Shown piece after piece: positions 18,101 through 27,074 of a DNA stretch of 46,003 nt. The position numbers were made by a program, and so were the translations under genes. How positions within the stretch are numbered: the first letter of the stretch is position 1; every line of letters starts with the position of its first letter. This stretch comes from a bacterium (GTDB lineage Bacteria; Planctomycetota; UBA11346), in the NCBI GenBank assembly GCA_020047915.1, contig JAIFND010000114.1, positions 1 to 46,003 of the forward strand. Reading direction: 5' to 3'. The notes below the pieces were generated by a model. The model did not search any database. It had not been told where the DNA came from and was given only the letters and a program-made list of their open reading frames with translations.

Positions 18101-20047
18101 TCAGCTGCGACCGGCATACAGCGGCAGCGTCACCAGATGCTGTTGCCGTAGCGGCAGCACCTCCCACACCAGATCGCGCCGCTGGCCGCCGCAGATCTCG
18201 CGCACCAGCACATGCGCCGGGCCCTCGAACGAGCGGTTGGCCTTCCAGTCGGTGGTCGAGGCCGAGACGCTGACCGAGGAGTCCTCGTTGAGCACGGTGG
18301 GCCGGGTCGCACCGCCGGCGTGGTACTGCCGCACCTGGTTGAAGATGCCGCCGAGGATCTCGCTGCGGCCGCCACCGCGGGTGAGGAAGGCGGTCGAGGG
18401 GTTCTCGGTCTTGAAGCCAAGCACCCACAGGTCGCCGCCGTCGTTGACCACTTGTTCGTGGGCGCGTTCCGGGTTGAGCTGACGCGCCCACACGCGCTGG
18501 CCGCGGAAGCGGAAGCCGGGCAGATCCTCGTGGCCCTCGCAGGTGCAGGCGCAGTTGTCGATGAACACGCGCGAGCCGGGGATGGTGTTGGCGTACAGCG
18601 CGCAGTACTGGGTGTGCAGGTCGCGCAGCACCAGGTCGCGCACGCCGTCGTGTTCGATCAGCCGGAAGGGGCCATGGAAGCCGGTCATGGTGAACAGGCG
18701 TTCGATGAGCAGCGGGCGCGGGCCGTCGCCCACCAGCAGCACGCCGCGGTCACGCCGCTGATGCAGGGCCGGCCCGGCTTCGAGGTCGGCGAAGGCGAAA
18801 TCGAGGCGCTCGACCTGCGCCGGGATGCGGATCGGCGCGTCGAGCCGGAAGCGCCCGCGCCCGAAGCGCAGCCCACGCGCGCCGCTGGCGCAGGCCGCGG
18901 CGATGGCCGGGCCGGCGTCGGTGAGCCCGTCGCCGGGCGCCGCCACCTCGACCCAGTCGGCGTCGGCCAGCGGCACGGCCGGCGGATCCTCGACCGGCAG
19001 GCGCAGGGTCGCCGCCGGCTGGTCGGGGAAGAGGCGGATCGGCGCGTGGCTGCTCCATTCCGCCACTGCGGGGCCGGGTTCGTCACCACCCTCGCGATGG
19101 GCGATGGCGACGGCGCGTTGCGGACAGGACAGGTCGCGCACCAGGCAGGCGCCATCGCGCACCTCCACCGCCGGGCGCGGGCCGGGATCCCGGGCGGTGA
19201 GGCCGAGGGCGACGACATGGGCGGCGGTCCCCGCCACCACCAGGGCCGGCGCGGCGCCGCTGACGACGATGCGGTGCAGGGCGAGGTTGTGGTCGCGGCA
19301 GAAGACGCCGGCCTCGGCCTGGCCGGTCAGCTCGGCGTCCTCGACCACGCTGTACAGCCGGTGGTGCAGGAACTGCAGGCCGTGGCGGAAGCCGCTGACC
19401 CGCACGCGCTGGATCAGGGCGCAGCTGCTGTTCCATTTGCGGATGGCGATGCCGGCGAGGCCGGCGCCGTCACCCGAGCGCACCTCGACCTCGCGCACCG
19501 CCCCGGTGTTGTTGCAGTAGAAATCGATCCCGACCGCCCCCGGATTGCCGCAGCCGGTGTCCACCGTCAGGCCCTCGATGGTGTTCTGCATGCACACCGC
19601 GCTCTTCAGGCCGCGCAGCACCTCGATCACCGCCCGGCCATCCGGGGTGGCGAAGGCGGGGCAGCGGTCGTCCAGGCGGATGACGGTGCGCCCGGGTCCG
19701 GCACCCTGCCAGTGGATGCCGCGCGCCAGGTGGTCGCCGTTGCGGCTGTTCACATGGTCGCCCCAGCCGTAGCCGATCGTGCCACTGACGCGGTACACCC
19801 CGGCGGGCAGGTAGAGGATCCGCGCCGGCGGCGCGTCGCGGTGGAAATGCACGCCCTGCGGCCGGGTCTCCGGCCCTTCGGCCTGCGCGCCGGGCGCCGC
19901 CATGCGCGCGATCGCGGCCAACTGCAGCGCGCGGTCGTCAGCCAGGGCGTCATCCAGCGCCTGCCGCAACGCGGCGGTGCAGTCGCGGGCGCCGGTCGGA
20001 TCGCAGTGGTAGGGCGCGGCGGTGACATCGACGAGGACGCTGGTCAT
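18101..20047 (-). CDS. Right-handed beta-helix / pectate lyase superfamily protein
   Basis: MTSVLVDVTAAPYHCDPTGARDCTAALRQALDDALADDRALQLAA...ARILYLPAGVYRVSGTIGYGWGD: typical 'DxTGxxDxTxAlQxAld...lPaGxYxvs' N-terminus; later repeated helix-like strands. Confidence 0.82.
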   Translation of the reverse strand: MTSVLVDVTAAPYHCDPTGARDCTAALRQALDDALADDRALQLAAIARMAAPGAQAEGPETRPQGVHFHRDAPPARILYLPAGVYRVSGTIGYGWGDHVNSRNGDHLARGIHWQGAGPGRTVIRLDDRCPAFATPDGRAVIEVLRGLKSAVCMQNTIEGLTVDTGCGNPGAVGIDFYCNNTGAVREVEVRSGDGAGLAGIAIRKWNSSCALIQRVRVSGFRHGLQFLHHRLYSVVEDAELTGQAEAGVFCRDHNLALHRIVVSGAAPALVVAGTAAHVVALGLTARDPGPRPAVEVRDGACLVRDLSCPQRAVAIAHREGGDEPGPAVAEWSSHAPIRLFPDQPAATLRLPVEDPPAVPLADADWVEVAAPGDGLTDAGPAIAAACASGARGLRFGRGRFRLDAPIRIPAQVERLDFAFADLEAGPALHQRRDRGVLLVGDGPRPLLIERLFTMTGFHGPFRLIEHDGVRDLVLRDLHTQYCALYANTIPGSRVFIDNCACTCEGHEDLPGFRFRGQRVWARQLNPERAHEQVVNDGGDLWVLGFKTENPSTAFLTRGGGRSEILGGIFNQVRQYHAGGATRPTVLNEDSSVSVSASTTDWKANRSFEGPAHVLVREICGGQRRDLVWEVLPLRQQHLVTLPLYAGRS

Positions 20048-20078
20048 GCCGGCATCGTGCCGCGCCTGGTGCGGACTC

Positions 20079-20105
20079 CATGTCCCGACCTGCCAGGGCC
20101 ATGTC
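20079..20105. promoter_or_regulatory. CATGTC-N15-CATGTC direct repeat (21-bp spacing), candidate AraC-family site
   Basis: catgtc at 20079-20084 and 20100-20105; about 31 bp upstream of the beta-helix gene start (20047, -). Confidence 0.5.
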
Positions 20106-20124
20106 GGCGCCGGACAAGGATGGA

Positions 20125-21408
20125 CTACGACGCGAGGCCTGGCCACAGGGCCAGGCGGCCCGCCATCATCTCGTCGGCCAGGGCGGCCAGCGGCGCGCCC
20201 ACGGCCTCATCGACCGGGCACCAGCCGGCGAGCACCTGGCGCTCGCGCTGCGCGGCGGCGCTGGCGCCGGTGAGGGCGCGGTACCACAGGCAGGCGTTGA
20301 GATAGCCGGCACGGTAGCCGAGGTGGTGGCGATCGGGATCCTGCCAGCAGCGGTCCGGCCAGCGCCGCTCGGCCAGGGCCAGGGTCGCGGCCCATGGCAC
20401 CACGGCGGCGCCGTGTTCCGCCCCGATGCGGTCGTAGGCCTCCTGGATGCGCAGCCGGTCGTCGGGCGTGTGGCGTGCCGGGGCGCTGTAGGCGTAGAGC
20501 AGCGGCACGGCCCCGGCAGCGCGCACCCGCCCGATCAGGTCCGGCAGGTGCGCGGCGAAGGACTCCGGGCGCTCCAGTGGACCCGCCGAGCTGTCGGTCA
20601 GCGCCACGGCATCGCATCCACCGGTGGCGATGCGCGTCGCGACGGCGGGGTGCGCCGCGAGATGGGCGATGTCCTTGCCGCCGAAGCAGAGCTGGTCGGT
20701 CTCCAGGCGCAGGTGGTCGTGGTGCATCGCCACCATGCGCGCCAGGGTCTGCGGAATGGCCCAGTAGAAGACGCCGCTGTGGCCGACGAAGAGCAGCCGA
20801 CGGCGCTGCGCCTGCGGTGCAGCCGGTGGTTCCACCGGCATGCCGGGGGAGGCCAACGCGTGGTGGGCCATGGCCGGCTCGCGATCCGCCGCATCGCGAT
20901 GCACCTCGATCGCGTACAGTGCCGCGCCAGCGGAGAAGCGCAGGCGCAGGCCGTCGGCTTCGGCGACCAGGCCGCTCAGGTCGATCCACGCGGCGCGGGC
21001 GAAGCCGCCGGCGAGCTGGGCCGGGGTGATCGGCGGCGAGGTCCACGCGCCATTGCCGACCGTGAAGCGGCGTTCGAGCACGGCCAGCGCCTGGTGCGTC
21101 TCGGCGACCAGCAGGCGCACCCGGTAGCGACCAGGCGGCAGCGGCAGCAGGCAAGACTCCAGCCCGTGGCATTCGCGGCGCAGCACCGGCGCCAGCCAGG
21201 CGGGATGCAGCGGCAGGTCGGGATCGCGGGCGGCGAGCGCGCCGCCGGTGCGGATCCAGCAGTGGCCGGACGGATCCGCGCCGGCCTCCCAGCGGCGTCC
21301 ATGGCCATCATGCCACGCGGTCTCCAGGCCGCAGGCGAGGCGCAGCACGGCGGTGTCCTGGCGGTCGTCGGCGTCGGGGTGGGTCGGCAGCGGGGGCGGT
21401 ACGGTCAT
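20125..21408 (-). CDS. SGNH/GDSL-type hydrolase with N-terminal malectin-like region
   Basis: RRRLLFVGHSGVFYWAIPQTLARM (block I-like), FGGKDIAHL, and DPDRHHLGYRAGYLNACLWY (DxxH block V-like). Confidence 0.7.
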   Translation of the reverse strand: MTVPPPLPTHPDADDRQDTAVLRLACGLETAWHDGHGRRWEAGADPSGHCWIRTGGALAARDPDLPLHPAWLAPVLRRECHGLESCLLPLPPGRYRVRLLVAETHQALAVLERRFTVGNGAWTSPPITPAQLAGGFARAAWIDLSGLVAEADGLRLRFSAGAALYAIEVHRDAADREPAMAHHALASPGMPVEPPAAPQAQRRRLLFVGHSGVFYWAIPQTLARMVAMHHDHLRLETDQLCFGGKDIAHLAAHPAVATRIATGGCDAVALTDSSAGPLERPESFAAHLPDLIGRVRAAGAVPLLYAYSAPARHTPDDRLRIQEAYDRIGAEHGAAVVPWAATLALAERRWPDRCWQDPDRHHLGYRAGYLNACLWYRALTGASAAAQRERQVLAGWCPVDEAVGAPLAALADEMMAGRLALWPGLAS

Positions 21409-21454
21409 GGGCAGCGGCGGGCGGAGGCAGCATGCCAGCCGGTGGCCGGCCGGC

Positions 21455-21480
21455 CATGTCCAGGGTGGCCTGGGCATGTC
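21455..21480. promoter_or_regulatory. CATGTC-N14-CATGTC direct repeat (20-bp spacing), candidate AraC-family site
   Basis: catgtc at 21455-21460 and 21475-21480; 46 bp upstream of the SGNH hydrolase start (21408, -). Confidence 0.48.
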
Positions 21481-21612
21481 CCGAGCCGTCGGAGCGGGAA
21501 ACCTGCTGCGCCTGGCCGATGACCATGCAGATGATGACATCCTGATCTACCTGGATGAGGATCTGGTAGCACGTGGCCGGCTGCCCGACACCGGCGTCGA
21601 GCAGGTGAGGTG

Positions 21613-21840
21613 ATGGGGCTGAGGGTCGCGCTGAGTTCCATCGGCCGGCAGCCGCAGCGCCACGTGCACCAGGTTGCGGTCTTCACCGTGCCGTCGATGC
21701 TGCTGACCCCGGGCTGGCACGAGGCAGTGCTGCACGGCCGAGGCTGCGCCGAGGTCTTCCTCGATCCCGACCCCGCCGCCTCGGCCGCGATCGCCCTCGA
21801 CCCCGCCGGCATCACCATCGTCCAGGTCGACATCCCATGA
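21613..21840 (+). CDS. Short ORF of unknown function, possibly the C-terminal remnant of a larger gene
   Basis: MGLRVALSSIGRQPQRHVHQVAVFTVPSMLLTPGWHEAVLHGRGCAEVFLDPDPAASAAIALDPAGITIVQVDIP. TGATG overlap upstream and ATGA overlap with the threonine aldolase start at 21837. Confidence 0.4.
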   Translation: MGLRVALSSIGRQPQRHVHQVAVFTVPSMLLTPGWHEAVLHGRGCAEVFLDPDPAASAAIALDPAGITIVQVDIP

Positions 21841-22858
21841 ACAGCATCCCCCGCACCTGCTTCGCCAGCGACAATTATGCCGGCACCTGCCCCGAGGCCT
21901 GGGCGGCCCTGGCCGCGGCCAATGCCGGGCATGCGATCTCCTTACCGAGGCCGCCTGCCGCGCCATCGCCCAGCTCTTCGGCTGCGACTGCGATGTGTAT
22001 TTCGTCTTCAACGGCACCGCCGCCAACTCGCTGGCCCTGGCGGCGCTGTGCCAGAGCTACCACAGCGTGATCTGCCCGGATAGCGCGCATGTCGAGACCG
22101 ACGAGTGCGGCGCCCCGGAATTCTTCTCCAATGGATCGAAGCTGCTATGCGCGCGCAGTGAGCACGGCAAGGTCGCGCCCGCAGCGGTCGCCGAGCTGGC
22201 GACGCGGCGGCGCGACATCCACTTCCCCAAGCCGCGTGTGCTGAGCATCACCCAGACCACGGAGGCCGGCACCATCTACACTCCCGACGAGGTCCGCGCC
22301 CTGCACGAGGTGGCCGCGCGGCACGACCTCAAGCTGCACATGGACGGCGCGCGCTTCGCCAACGCCGTCGCCGCCCTCGGCTGCGATCCGGCGGAACTCA
22401 CCTGGAAGGCTGGCGTCGATGTGCTGTGCTTCGGCGGCACCAAGCAGGGCATGCCGGTGGGCGAAGCGGTGGTGTTCTTCGACCGTGGCCTCTCGGCCGA
22501 TTTCGCCTGGCGCTGCAAGCAGGCCGGCCAGTTGGCCTCGAAGATGCGCTACCTGACCGCACCCTGGCCGGCGTTGCTGGCCGATGGCGCCTGGCTACGC
22601 CACGCCGGCAACGCCAACGCCAACGCCGCCCGCCTGGGCGCCGCGCTGGCGACGCTTCCCGGGGTCGAACTGCTGCATCCGGTGCAGGCCAACGCCGTCT
22701 TCGCCCGCCTGCCACCGCCGCTGGCGGCCGGACTGCGCGAACGTGGCTGGCGCTTCTACGACTTCCTCGGTGGCGGTGGCGCGCGCTTCGTCTGCGGCTG
22801 GGACTGCCAGCCGGCGTGGATCGACGCGCTGCTGGCCGACGCCCGCGCCCTGGGCTGA
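21837..22858 (+). pseudogene. Low-specificity L-threonine aldolase-like gene, frameshift/small deletion near 21945-21952
   Basis: MNSIPRTCFASDNYAGTCPEAWAALAAANAGHAIS (frame 3), then LTEAACRAIAQLFGCDCDVYFVFNGTAANSLALAALCQSYHSVICPDSAHVETDECGAPEFFSNGSKLL... (frame 2). The expected YGxD-type segment between them is missing. Confidence 0.85.
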
Positions 22859-22870
22859 GCCGGCGCGTGT

Positions 22871-23059
22871 TCAGCGACGGCTGACCAGACCCAGCACCAC
22901 CAGGTCGTCGGCCTGCGCTCCGAGCTTGCCCACGCCAAAGACGCCGCCATTCGCCTCCAGACCGGCGAAGACGATGCGCAGCTCCACCGGGCTGGCCAGA
23001 CGGCGCAGCGCCGGGATGGCCGAGAGGTCGGCACTGACCTTGATGCAGATACCGGACAT
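22871..23059 (-). CDS. Small hypothetical protein (62 aa)
   Basis: MSGICIKVSADLSAIPALRRLASPVELRIVFAGLEANGGVFGVGKLGAQADDLVVLGLVSRR; occupies an otherwise empty gap; no family recognised. Confidence 0.3.
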   Translation of the reverse strand: MSGICIKVSADLSAIPALRRLASPVELRIVFAGLEANGGVFGVGKLGAQADDLVVLGLVSRR

Positions 23060-23189
23060 CAGCCGGCCGCCAGTTTTTATCGGCCGGCCAGCGGCAAAGG
23101 GCGCTTCACCGACCTTGATGCCCCCTGCCACACCTCGAGACGCGGCTGCAGATCGCCATCCCCACAGCGGGATGCTCTGGTTCGTCCCG

Positions 23190-24206
23190 TCAGCGTGCCT
23201 GGGCCGCCGCAACGTACTCCACTGTCCGCCCGGCGGCGGCCATGCCGCGGCGCACGATGGCGATGTCGAGGGCTGCGTCGGCCACGCTCACCAGACGCCG
23301 CGGCAGCGGCTTGCCGTCCAGTACCGTGTCGGAGAACTCATCATACTGGGTGCGGGCGAAAGCCGGCACCGGGATGATCTTCTTCTCGCCCTTGCGCGAA
23401 GCGTGGATGCCGCCCTCGCCCAGGGTCAGGCGCCAGCCCTGGTCGGTGACCAGGAAGAACTGGTCGATGTGCTCGCGCTCGTTGCCCGCGGTGCTCCACA
23501 CCTGCAGGTCGGCGGCCCAGGTGATGAAGAGGTGGGCCGAACCGCCGCCAACGAAGTCGAGCTTGAGAAATTCGGTGTCCTTGCAGGCCAGCTCGGGGTG
23601 GCTGTGGGTGTCGGCGAACAACGTGCCGCGTACCGCCACGCGACCCATCAGGTAGCGCGCCGCATTGAGGTTATGGACCATCGCATCCAGGAAGGGGCCG
23701 CCGTTGGCCTGCGGATCGGTGGCCCAGCTGTTCCACTGCGGATAGTGGTGGATCCAGTCCTGCTTGTAGAGCGCCAGCCTGCCGAGCGTGCCGCCATCGA
23801 AGAGGTCCTTCAGCGCCTCGACCGCGGCGTTGCCGCTGCGCGAGTAGATCACGCCGAAGGGGATCTGGGCGGTGGCCTTGGCGATCGCGGCGCATTCGGC
23901 CTCGTCGCTGGCCAGAGGCTTGGTCGCGATGATCGCCTTGCCGGCGGCTGCGGCCTGCTCGACCAGCCCACGTCGCACCTGCGGCGGCACGAAGAGGGCG
24001 ACGGCGTTGATCGTGGGGTCGGCGAAGGCCTCCTCGGGCGTGGCCAGGACGCGGCCGCCCAGTTCCTTCGCCCACTTCTCAGCGCGGACGCGGTCGGGGT
24101 CGTAGAGGGCGGCGACGGTGGTGCGCTTCGAGGCCTTGAGGTCGCCGGCCTGCCAGCGCAGGAAGTCGCCGCAGCCGAAGATCGCGAGGTTGAGGTTGGT
24201 GCTCAT
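23190..24206 (-). CDS. Gfo/Idh/MocA family oxidoreductase
   Basis: MSTNLNLAIFGCGDFLRWQAGDLKASKRTTVAALYDPDRVRAEKWAKELGGRVLATPEEAFADPTINAVALFVPPQVRRGLVEQAAAAGKAIIATKPLASD. Confidence 0.92.
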   Translation of the reverse strand: MSTNLNLAIFGCGDFLRWQAGDLKASKRTTVAALYDPDRVRAEKWAKELGGRVLATPEEAFADPTINAVALFVPPQVRRGLVEQAAAAGKAIIATKPLASDEAECAAIAKATAQIPFGVIYSRSGNAAVEALKDLFDGGTLGRLALYKQDWIHHYPQWNSWATDPQANGGPFLDAMVHNLNAARYLMGRVAVRGTLFADTHSHPELACKDTEFLKLDFVGGGSAHLFITWAADLQVWSTAGNEREHIDQFFLVTDQGWRLTLGEGGIHASRKGEKKIIPVPAFARTQYDEFSDTVLDGKPLPRRLVSVADAALDIAIVRRGMAAAGRTVEYVAAAQAR

Positions 24207-24229
24207 GGTGGGTTCCTTGATCTGTGAGG

Positions 24230-25249
24230 TCAGGCGACGACCGGCAGGGGCTTGCCGATCGCGGTGTAGGCGGCGGTCATCGCGGCGATACAGCGGTCGA
24301 GGAAGGCGTTGTTGCCCGCCTCGACCACCTGGCGGGCCGGGTCGGCCTCGTACCAGGCGATGGTGCGACGGATGCCTTCGCGCCAGGGGATGCGCGCCTG
24401 CCAGCCGGGGACGAAGGCCTTGATCTTGCTGTTGTCGAACACTGCGGAGGCGGCCTTGTCGCCATGCAGATTGCCCCGGTGCCAGGGCTCGACCGCCGCC
24501 ACCAGATCGCTCGGCACATGCACGATGCGTGTCGGCACTCCGACCGCGCGACCGATCTCGCGGTAGATCTCATCCCAGGTCAGCACCTCGTCGCTGGTGA
24601 TGTGAAAGGCCTCGCCGACCGCCGCCGGATTGCCGAGCAGACCGTAGAGTGCCCGGCAGAAGTCCTCGGCGTGGGTGATGGTCCATAGCGACGTGCCGTC
24701 CCCATGCGCCACCACCGGCACGCCGCGCTTCACGCGATCGACCAGGGTGTAGTCCGTCCAGCCGCCAAGCGCAGTCGGGATGACGGTGTCATAGGTCAGC
24801 GAGGGCCGGATGATGACGGTGGGGAAGCCCTGCTTGCAGAGCAGCTCCAGGCACTGCTCCTCGCAGGCGATCTTGTCGCGCGAGTAGTCCCAGTACGGGT
24901 TGATCAGCGGAGTGGACTCGGTCACGAGGTAACGGGCGAGCGGTTTCTGATACACCGACGCCGAGGAAACAAAGATGTACTGCGCCGTGCGCCCGGCGAA
25001 GACGCGCGCATCACGCGCGACATCCTCGGGCTTGAAGGCGATGAAATCGAGCACGGCATCGAAGGTGGTGCCGGCGGTCGCGGCGACGAGGGCGGCCTCA
25101 TCCCTGGCATCGCAACTGACCTGCCGGGTACCGGGAATGGGGTTGCGCTTGCCGCGGTTGACCAGCCAGGTCTCATGGCCGGCCTCCACGAGCTGGCGGG
25201 TGAGCGAGGCGCTGATGTTGCCGGTGCCGCCGAGAAGCAGGACGCGCAT
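24230..25249 (-). CDS. NAD-dependent epimerase/dehydratase family protein (extended SDR)
   Basis: MRVLLLGGTGNISASLTRQLVEAGHETWLVNRGKRNPIPG; Rossmann GGTGxIS, YDT/YSRDK region, SDR fold. Confidence 0.9.
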   Translation of the reverse strand: MRVLLLGGTGNISASLTRQLVEAGHETWLVNRGKRNPIPGTRQVSCDARDEAALVAATAGTTFDAVLDFIAFKPEDVARDARVFAGRTAQYIFVSSASVYQKPLARYLVTESTPLINPYWDYSRDKIACEEQCLELLCKQGFPTVIIRPSLTYDTVIPTALGGWTDYTLVDRVKRGVPVVAHGDGTSLWTITHAEDFCRALYGLLGNPAAVGEAFHITSDEVLTWDEIYREIGRAVGVPTRIVHVPSDLVAAVEPWHRGNLHGDKAASAVFDNSKIKAFVPGWQARIPWREGIRRTIAWYEADPARQVVEAGNNAFLDRCIAAMTAAYTAIGKPLPVVA

Positions 25250-25335
25250 GGTGTAGGTCTCCGCGCTGCACGGTAGTCCACTGACGGACGCCTTTCCACT
25301 CGCCTTGGAACCTGTTTCTCTCATCCTGTGATCTC

Positions 25336-26169
25336 ATGCACCTCACCTGGGCAGGCCGCGCCCGGCGCCATGAAGGCCACGAACTGGTCCGGCTGTCCTG
25401 CGCCTCGGGCGCGCTGCTGACGGCGCACGACCATGACTTCCCCGAGCTGTTCTGGGTCGAGCGCGGGGTCTGCAGCCATCTCGTGGGCGGATCACGTACC
25501 GACCTGCCAACCGGGTCGTTGGTCTTCATCCGGGCAACGGATGTCCATCAACTGCGCGCCGACGCCGGATCCTTCACCATCTGCAACATCACGCTGAATC
25601 CGGCCTGGGCTGCCGATCTCGAGGAACGCCACGGCCAAGCCTGGCGCTGGGCCTGGCCCCGACAAGGCGCTCCGCGCACCCTACGACTCGGTGCCCAGGA
25701 CCTGGCCCAACTCGGAGGCTGGTTCGAAGCGCTCTGGCCGCAGGCCCCCGATCGCCTCGCCACCGAGGGTTTCATCCTCGATGTGCTGCGCCTGGTGCTG
25801 CCACAACGGGGCACGATGCGCGATGCCGCACCGGTATGGTTGCGTACCACCCTGGCCGCGCTACGTGATCCGACAGTATGCGCCCAGGGTATACCCGGAC
25901 TGGTGCGTCGCGCCGGGGTCTCGCGCGAGCACCTGGCGCGCGCCTGCCGGCGCTATCGCCAGCGCTCGCCCGGCGAACTAGTCGCCGAGGCGCGTACCGA
26001 CCAGGCCTGCCGGCTGCTTCGCCACACCGACGACAGCATGATTGACATCGCGGACGCCTGCGGCTTCGGCAGTCCGGCACAGTTCTACCGCCGTTTCCAC
26101 GCTCGTTTCGGCAGGTCGCCGGCAGCCTGGCGGCGCAGCGAACGGAGGGATGCCGAACATCAGGGATGA
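25336..26169 (+). CDS. AraC family transcriptional regulator
   Basis: N-terminal cupin-like (HDHDFPELFWVERGVCSHLVGG) and C-terminal HTH (SMIDIADACGFGSPAQFYRRFHARFGRSPAAWRR). Confidence 0.92.
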   Translation: MHLTWAGRARRHEGHELVRLSCASGALLTAHDHDFPELFWVERGVCSHLVGGSRTDLPTGSLVFIRATDVHQLRADAGSFTICNITLNPAWAADLEERHGQAWRWAWPRQGAPRTLRLGAQDLAQLGGWFEALWPQAPDRLATEGFILDVLRLVLPQRGTMRDAAPVWLRTTLAALRDPTVCAQGIPGLVRRAGVSREHLARACRRYRQRSPGELVAEARTDQACRLLRHTDDSMIDIADACGFGSPAQFYRRFHARFGRSPAAWRRSERRDAEHQG

Positions 26170-26183
26170 AATGCACCTGTCGC

Positions 26184-27035
26184 TCAGCCCTTCCGCTGGT
26201 CTGATAGATGGGGCGAACGGCCGAAATGACGGCGGTAGGCCCGCGACACATAGTAGCGGTCGCAGAAGCCGAGTTCGGCGGCGACCTGCGGCAGGGTCGC
26301 GCCCTGGGCCAGCCGACGTCGCGCCGCCTCCAGGCGGAGGCCGCGGACATAGCGGGCGAAGCTGGTGCCGAAGGCGGCCGGGAAGCGGTGGCTGAGGAAT
26401 GATGGCGAGCGCCCGACCGCCCGCGCCACGCCGGCGAGGCTGAGCTTGTCGCCAAGGTGGGCCTGGATGTGCCGGCGCGCAGCCTCGGCCCAGGGCAGTT
26501 GCGGCACGCGTAGCGCCGCATTCGCGGCGAGATGCTCGGTCAGCCACTTGAGCAGGTCGGCGAGATCGCGCAGCCGCACCGCGTCGGCCAGGGGCAGGCG
26601 CAGACGCAGCGCCTGGAAGCGCGCCGGGCGGTCGGCGGGCGGGTCGTCGCCAGGGCGCAACTGGCCGAACATGATGGCGCCGAGGTAGGCGCCGTCGCGT
26701 CCGTAGAGCGGGATGACGCCTTCGACCAGGCCGTCGTGGCAGCGGTAGATGCGGATCTGCCGGCCGCGCTTGGCCTCCTCGAGATGCCGGCGGTCGCAGG
26801 CAAGGCAGCGGGCGGCGAAGGCCGCATCGCGCCGACGGGTGGCGCAGTAGGCGCTGATCGGCTTGACCTCGAAGCCGTCGGCCTCGACCCCGTCGAGGTC
26901 GAAGAAGGTCACGCGCACATCGAAGAGGCGGCGCAGCAGGCCGAGCGCCGAGGCCAGCTCGGGGCTGGCCTGGCGCAGCAGACCGGGCGGGATCTCCGGA
27001 TGCTCTGGCATGCGTGCCGGATCATCCATGACCAT
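26184..27035 (-). CDS. PocR sensory domain - AraC HTH transcriptional regulator
   Basis: FFDLDGVEADGFEVKPISAYCATRRRDAAFAARCLACDRRHLEEAKRGRQIRIYRCHDGLVEGVIPLYGRDGAYLGAIMFGQLR (PocR-like, conserved Cys) and an AraC HTH ending LPQVAAELGFCDRYYVSRAYRRHFGRSPH. The longer upstream ORF extension is antisense to the isomerase and is not included. Confidence 0.88.
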   Translation of the reverse strand: MVMDDPARMPEHPEIPPGLLRQASPELASALGLLRRLFDVRVTFFDLDGVEADGFEVKPISAYCATRRRDAAFAARCLACDRRHLEEAKRGRQIRIYRCHDGLVEGVIPLYGRDGAYLGAIMFGQLRPGDDPPADRPARFQALRLRLPLADAVRLRDLADLLKWLTEHLAANAALRVPQLPWAEAARRHIQAHLGDKLSLAGVARAVGRSPSFLSHRFPAAFGTSFARYVRGLRLEAARRRLAQGATLPQVAAELGFCDRYYVSRAYRRHFGRSPHLSDQRKG

Positions 27036-27074
27036 GCCACGGCGTCCATCGCCGGGTTGCGCCGGAGCGCGAGC

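Noticed and set aside
18212-20305. 697-aa plus-strand ORF
   Set aside because: Antisense to the beta-helix gene, low-complexity Arg/Ala/Gly composition.
22604-22630. gccaacgccaacgccaacgcc hexamer repeat
   Set aside because: In-frame low-complexity coding sequence (NANANAA) in the threonine aldolase; not evidence for a microsatellite or CRISPR.
25277-25300. TCCACT repeated at 18 bp in the epimerase/AraC divergent promoter
   Set aside because: Spacing and length do not match the 20-21 bp pairs; could be chance, so not called as an operator.
27025-27053. TCCATNNCC pair (20 bp apart) near the PocR/isomerase start region
   Set aside because: Imperfect, overlaps the likely PocR coding start and lies too close to the isomerase start; too weak.
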